Of a stretch of 64,000 nt of DNA, positions 10,713-64,000 are shown piece after piece. The stretch spans positions 9,254,265-9,318,264 of the forward strand of contig CM035350.1 of assembly GCA_020137815.1 (NCBI GenBank), written 5' to 3'. Position 1 is the stretch's first letter. Each line of letters opens with the position of its first letter. The position numbers were made by a program, and so were the translations under genes. The notes under the pieces are model-generated. The model worked only from the letters and a program-made list of their open reading frames with translations, was not told where the DNA came from and did no database searches. The stretch is from Hormiphora californensis. Its lineage: Eukaryota > Ctenophora > Tentaculata > Cydippida > Pleurobrachiidae.

Positions 10713-13247
10713 TGGACCCACCCTCCCAACAGCACAATGTAGGGTGTTTATCATTCAAGGTATATCTTGTGTGACTCACACCGTCATTTTATTTGTGAGG
10801 GTTCGGTAGATCAAGGTATATCGAGGGCTGTTAAATCAAGCGGGAAATTTTTGGGTTGTAAAAAGTTTTTTGGGCAAGTTTGATATTTGGCAAAACCCTT
10901 TGGAAAAACCTCCATGCCCCATCTGTTCCAGCCGATGACCCCCTTTGCGTTTTTAAAACCACACCTTTTTTGACCCACCCAAAATACTATATTTACAAAG
11001 TTTTTGGAAATTGGACACAAAAACGGTTTATGTTGCCTAATTTTCCAAATTCCCTATCTCCCCTTAAAAAAACCCCCCCCCCCAAAAAAAAAAAAAAAAA
11101 CCCCCCCCCCCCCCCCCCCCCTTTTTTACTTTAATATGATGGGAGTGGGGGTAATGTAAAGAAAAGAAGTACCTGCCTAAGAGGATCATTAGGAGGGAAA
11201 AGCTAGCCGTGAAGAGGTCGGGTGAAGCTTTTACTTTTTAAAGGTTTTAATAACAGGACATATAAAAAAGAAAAATTTAAAAAACTGAGAATTTTTTAGG
11301 GAAATTTGGAATCCTATTTCCAACATATGATGTGTAAAAAATTTTGCAAATTTTTGTTCGATGAATCATAGAATTTTGGAATTTGGAAATTTTTCCCCCC
11401 TTTTTAAAAAGTTTCCCCTAAATTTTAAATTCTATTTTTCCTTTTCCCCCCCCTTTCCCCCTTTTAAAAACACCAAAAAACCAAACCCCCAAAAAAAAAC
11501 CCCAAAAAACAAAAAAAAATTCCCAAAAACCTTCTCAAAAACCTTTTTTACCCCTTTCCCTTTTCTTTTTTATACCCTCTCTCTCCCTCCCTCTTCCTAG
11601 TTCTGATGATTGTCTTTAAAATAGTTTTGTAGGCTGTTCGAAATTTCTTAGGTCAGTCGCATAGCCTACTGCCTAACTTGAATCCTATGTAACCTCATCT
11701 CACTCTCTCCCTTAAACTAGGAGAATACCTCTTTCCATCTATGCATCCCCTTTTGCATCCCCTTGCTGGTTTAAATTTTGGCCCCGTGCTGGTTTTATTT
11801 GGGCCCCCTTCCCTGGATAATTTGGCCATGTATGTGTTGTACTACAGTATAAACGACAGGCACCACATGAACTGCAGTGTGAAAAGGGACAGTAGTAGTA
11901 GTAGTAGTAGAAAGACACCCTTTTTAGTATAACTGTATAAATAAAGATGACGCATTATTGTAGTGGGTATAACTGGCCGATAAAGTAGCAAACCCCTTTA
12001 AGTAGATGATCATGGACGTTTTAAATTTGTTAATGTACGCCCCCCCTTTGGTTTGGTTGTCTGGTTTTCCCCCCTTTTAACGACAATCAAATCACTTTGC
12101 CCCCAAGGGGGAGGGGAAAGGGAGCTTCATTGTACCCACCCCTTACTATATAGCTAGTGTCCTCGTAGAAGAAAAAGATCACATTGCCCAATAACAAAAT
12201 GGGTTTTTTTTAAATAATATATTGATTTGGGGGTGGTGAAAGTTGTGGGGGGGGTGGAGGGGCAGGAACAAAAAAGTTATAGGATGGTAACAACACCACA
12301 CAATTCACCACCCCTTGTTTTTTTTTCTAAGTGTGATTATGATGGGAAATGGGGGGGTAGAGAGGGAGATAGTGGTGGGAGAGAAGATAGAGAGGGGGGA
12401 GAGAGTAGAGGGGAGGAGAGGGGAAAAAGCCCCATTTTGGGTGCTGGTTTTTAGGGCAAAACATGCCCATTCTTTTGGGACCCCCGCCCGTTTGCACAGA
12501 GCCAAAACCTTTCCTCCTCCTTCTCCCCTTCTTTCCCCCCTCTCCCTTTTTTCTCCTCTCTCTCTCTCCTTCGCTTCCCCCGTGTGCTGGGATTTGTGTA
12601 CCGGATCCCCGGCCCCCAAACGATCACCCCTTTTTTCCCCCCCAAAGGGAAAAAAGCTCACCACCAAAAAGTCCTTTATTTGGTTAATCTTTTTTGTTTT
12701 GGTCATACTCTCCATTTTTTTTCCTCTCTCTCTCTCTATCCATCTCTCTATCCCTATTTCTAACCCTCTTTCCATCTCATATTCATTCTTCGTAGCTTTT
12801 ACTCTGTTTCCCGCCACTCTATCATAGAATCATTTTGATCATTTTTGGCCACTTTAGTCCCGTAACAACTCAAAGTCACACAAGTTATAAAGAAAGGATG
12901 AAACCCTATTAGAATAATCTACGTTAATTAGTTAGTTAGTTAATAGAATCATCTGAGTAGGTTCTAACGAGTAGCATACTTGCCATTATTATTATACTAT
13001 GGTAACCACAAGTACCTCACCATTATTGGCCCCTCAATCTCAGCTACTACTACGCGTGTATAATAGTGGGGGGTTAGCAACTAATATAGTGGATTATATA
13101 GTGAAGCAGAGCTCCTCCCAATGGTGGGGTACTACCTCAGTACAACATCGCTATTACATATGCTATGTGTTTCCTGTTCCTAAGATCCTTGCAGAAATAT
13201 ATATATGCAAATTGCAACTGACTGGCCCCCTCGCATTAGAGCTGAGA
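10713..13247. other. Low-quality and low-complexity stretch, no supported gene
   Basis: Homopolymer-rich patches (11050-11120, 11390-11560, 12030-12120, 12500-12720) break any reading frame. Possible exon remnants near 11720-11890 and 12450-12500 lack convincing borders. The exon at 9910 may have downstream exons here that cannot be recovered. Confidence 0.4.
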
Positions 13248-13378
<131 letters not shown>

Positions 13379-13719
13379 AGATTGCACTGTTGTACGAAAG
13401 TTGTTAGCAGCAGTATAGCCCCCCCTCATACAGGAAGGGGGATCCCTAATATAATCCCCCTCTCTCTCTATCTTTCTTTATCTTTCTTTCCCATTTATTA
13501 TATGCAATACTATGTCCGACTCTTTCTCTTCGTAGCCCCTAATTTGTGACTTTAATACTTTCGAGAGGGGCCGAGCTTCCGGCGATATAGCCTATACTTG
13601 TCCCGCTCTTTCTCTCTTCTTAATCTCTCCCTCAGGGACCCCCTCCCTTTCTCTCTATCACTTCCCGATTGCACATATATATTCTTTGTTGCTTGCCCCT
13701 CCCCCTCCAAACATTCTCC

Positions 13720-56715
<42,996 letters not shown>

Positions 56716-56866
56716 ACTGTGAAAGATGGCTCAACTAAAATGAGCGGAGTAAACTTACTAAAAAGAGACTCAAAAACAGGACTGACTAGTTTTTTTTCGT
56801 GAGTGTGTCCGTGTGTGAGTGTGTGCGTGTGAGTGCTTATGAGGACTAAGCTTTCACCGCTCGCCC

Positions 56867-57405
56867 AATAAAATGTGAAGATGATGATGTTAGAGAACTC
56901 GGTCAAGAGAAGAATGGAGTTCTGACAAAACTGACACACAGCAACCAGAGACACTCTCAATAAAACTTTTGTAAACATTCATTTTAATTTATTTTAATTA
57001 TTTTACTTTTAGAGCTCACTCTACATGCACACACGCAATTGTATGCCCTTTTGTGACTCTACAAGAGTATTTTCCCCATTTTTGAGATGTTGTAATGATG
57101 ATGATAATATTATGTTAAAAAGCATCTCATTTCCCTCCGATTTTGTGTGTGTGTAGTTATGTATGTTTGTGTGTGTGTGTGAATGCATGTTTTGATATTT
57201 GTTCGTGTGCGTGTGTGATTGTGTTTTTGATATTTTTATGCGCCGTGTTCCTTCCACGAAATGTAAAAATAGGGAGGATGGGGCTGGAAGTCCCACCCAG
57301 CCCCTCTCTCTCTCCCCCTGCACTATCGTTAGAAGGAACACCTGACGTTGTGTGTTAATGTGTTCTGAGCAAGTGTAAATAATAACCGATAAAATGTAAA
57401 TAAAA
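56867..57405 (+). terminator. Ferlin polyadenylation signals
   Basis: AATAAA occurs at 56867-56872, 56959-56964 and near 57400, after the stop codon at 56715. Any of them could be used. GT-rich sequence at 57140-57220 could act as a downstream element. Confidence 0.6.
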
Positions 57406-57409
57406 ATCT

Positions 57410-58865
57410 TGAGCTGGCCTCCGTCCAGACCATATATTGTTTTTGAAAGCTCCGCAGCATTAGAATTTAGTTATTCAGGCCCTCATTGATTGTTCTTTAA
57501 GAGTTTTTGTTTGCCATATAATATCTAATCGAAATTCCGTTTATTTTGAGATCTGTGCATCTGCCGCCGCATCGTTTTTAGCGATTTATATTCTGCATGC
57601 TCAAGAACGTTTTTTTGTAACTGCTTGATGATAATTCCTGTTTGTAATTCAAAATATCATATTATGCCCAGCTATAATTAATATATCCACAATTATTTGA
57701 GATTTATTTAAGATTAAGTTACTTAACTTATTTCATTTATTGAATTCGTTCATGTTTATTTGTAAATTGTGCTATGCAAAACTTTTCTGCTACGGCTTTC
57801 TCTGAACGAATTGTTAGTGTAATGTTGTATCAAGATTCTTGCTCAATAACCAAATTACTGCTTTTACTTCTAAATTGTTAAAGGAAATTGAAAGGAACCG
57901 ACTCGGAACGGTGATTGCTAAAAATCGACGAGTTTGGAGAATTAAGCTGCGCGGCACAATAATTGCGCGTGACAAGTGCGCGCACAGAAAAAATTTAAAA
58001 TTCCTGTTTTTAAAAATAAAACACACTTTTTGTCGCGTCGTCAGTTTTTGGAATGCGCTGCAGCCCCCTCATGCGCGCACCCCCTTATATTATATTATAA
58101 GGGGCCTGCAACGTATGCCAACGTCAGTTTTTTTTCTTCATCAAAAATCAAAAATGTTACATTATCCCGCAATGAGGGGACTGCCGACTGTAGCATACGC
58201 CAACTCTCGTCTGGCGGCAAGAATAAGTCGCTTGCATGTTGTCGGTAAAGGCTCAATGATCTAAATTACCGTCAAACCTCCATTTACATTTTACGTAAAC
58301 TCGATTTGTTGTAACCACGCCTTTAGGGTCGGTAATTCATCAAGAGTACCCCCCCCCCTCCGATATAAGAAATAGGCAACATTTCAACTCGTGAAAATAT
58401 CCCTTAACTTAACCGAGGAGTCTGGTAAATTGAGGATTGATTGTAAAGTCAATCCCTCTCCAGTCTCTCTGGAGGGCCGAGGGCACAATTTGATTATGCC
58501 AATTTTGTAAATAATAATAGTATCTTAACTGTGAATTGTGACCCCGGTGATAATGCTTACCAAGTCTTTTTTCTGGCTGTGTAATAAATTCTTTAAAAGA
58601 AGCCTTTGGAACCCCCGATTTGATTGTTTTGTTCAAACCTTTTTATTTTATTTTATAAAAAAAAAGTCGCGGGGCGCGGGGAGGGAGGGAGGGGGGAGGG
58701 AGGGAGGGGGAGGGAGGGTCGAACAAGGCAACGATTTGATACATATATAATAGCCTGTCCTTTCAATTTTTCAAGGAAATTCACACAGTACAATTCGATG
58801 TCACCACTAATTAGTTAACTAATTAATAATAATCTTCCCTCATTTTACCAGGCCTTCCCATCATA
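57410..58865. other. Intergenic region between ferlin and the next gene
   Basis: AT-rich sequence. A CG-containing patch at 57895-58250 and a hairpin (CCCCTTATATTATATTATAAGGGG at 58081-58104) are the only structures noted. A G-rich AGGGAGGG run lies at 58678-58718. The upstream 5' UTR exon and promoter of the following gene are probably here. Confidence 0.4.
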
Positions 58866-63864
<4,999 letters not shown>

Positions 63865-63987
63865 AAAGAAGAAGCAGCAGCATGAAATTGTGAACTTTTA
63901 TATTAACGCTGAACTTCCCCTGTATATCGATCAAATGAAAACACTTAATTTTGAATAACTTAAAAAGAGGGTTTTTAAAATGTCGTC

Positions 63988-63993
63988 AATAAA
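63988..63993 (+). terminator. Polyadenylation signal AATAAA
   Basis: It lies 124 bases after the stop codon of the eight-exon gene. Confidence 0.7.
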
Positions 63994-64000
63994 TTAATCC

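Noticed and set aside
12305-12827. 170-codon frames on both strands
   Set aside because: They are low-complexity CT/GA-rich sequence read in both directions and lie in a poor-quality region.
57839-58264. 141-codon plus-strand frame after the ferlin gene
   Set aside because: No recognisable domain or splice context. It overlaps a hairpin and AT-rich sequence, so it is more likely a chance frame or promoter-proximal DNA.

Overview
The window is nuclear DNA from an animal. It uses the standard code, has many short spliced exons with GT-AG borders, and carries metazoan gene families: a DysF-type ferlin, a TRPC-like channel, a secreted matrix metalloproteinase and CDT1. It is full of long GA/CT microsatellites, minisatellites, foldback elements and DNA transposons. 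I suspect a marine invertebrate, possibly a non-bilaterian such as a sponge, but nothing here fixes the phylum. All gene models come from reading the sequence; exon phases were checked by hand, and no similarity search was run.

Layout. 1-7.8 kb: the last three coding exons of CDT1 (+). A TRPC-like channel gene lies antisense in the 4.7-kb CDT1 intron and shows two apparent frameshifts in its pore region. 8.4-13.4 kb: one unassigned exon (9910-10056), a foldback element, and poor, homopolymer-rich sequence. 13.7-56.7 kb: one large ferlin gene (+). Its 34 exons join in phase to about 2,183 residues (C2A, C2B, FerI-type region, C2C, FerA, FerB, DysF, C2D, C2E, C2F, C-terminal membrane anchor). 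There are up to five alternative first-exon candidates and one pair of apparently mutually exclusive exons. Its introns hold a truncated LINE, a Helitron end, pogo/Tigger-like palindromic elements, a 690-bp inverted-repeat element, and a small antisense gene for a cysteine-rich membrane protein. 58.9-63.9 kb: a complete eight-exon gene of unknown function (+) with an intronless hemopexin-type metalloproteinase antisense inside its fifth intron.

The most unusual signal is repeated in two gene contexts and four introns: tandem repeats whose unit is a whole 3' splice-site cassette (branch-point-like CTAAC or CTGAT, pyrimidine tract, AG, first bases of the exon). They sit directly against the true acceptor of ferlin exons 15, 16 and 20 and of the TRPC-like coding exon. 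A fifth array, at 10.06-10.71 kb, multiplies a 5' splice donor with the end of its exon. In every acceptor array, splicing to an extra copy would meet a stop codon in frame. I know of no described system of this kind. Three antisense genes nested in introns within 64 kb is a second unusual trait.

The stretches at about 22.65-23.69 kb, 28.51-30.59 kb, and more mildly 8.41, 9.85, 11.05 and 50.6-51.5 kb consist of consecutive homopolymer runs. They look like failed consensus rather than biology.
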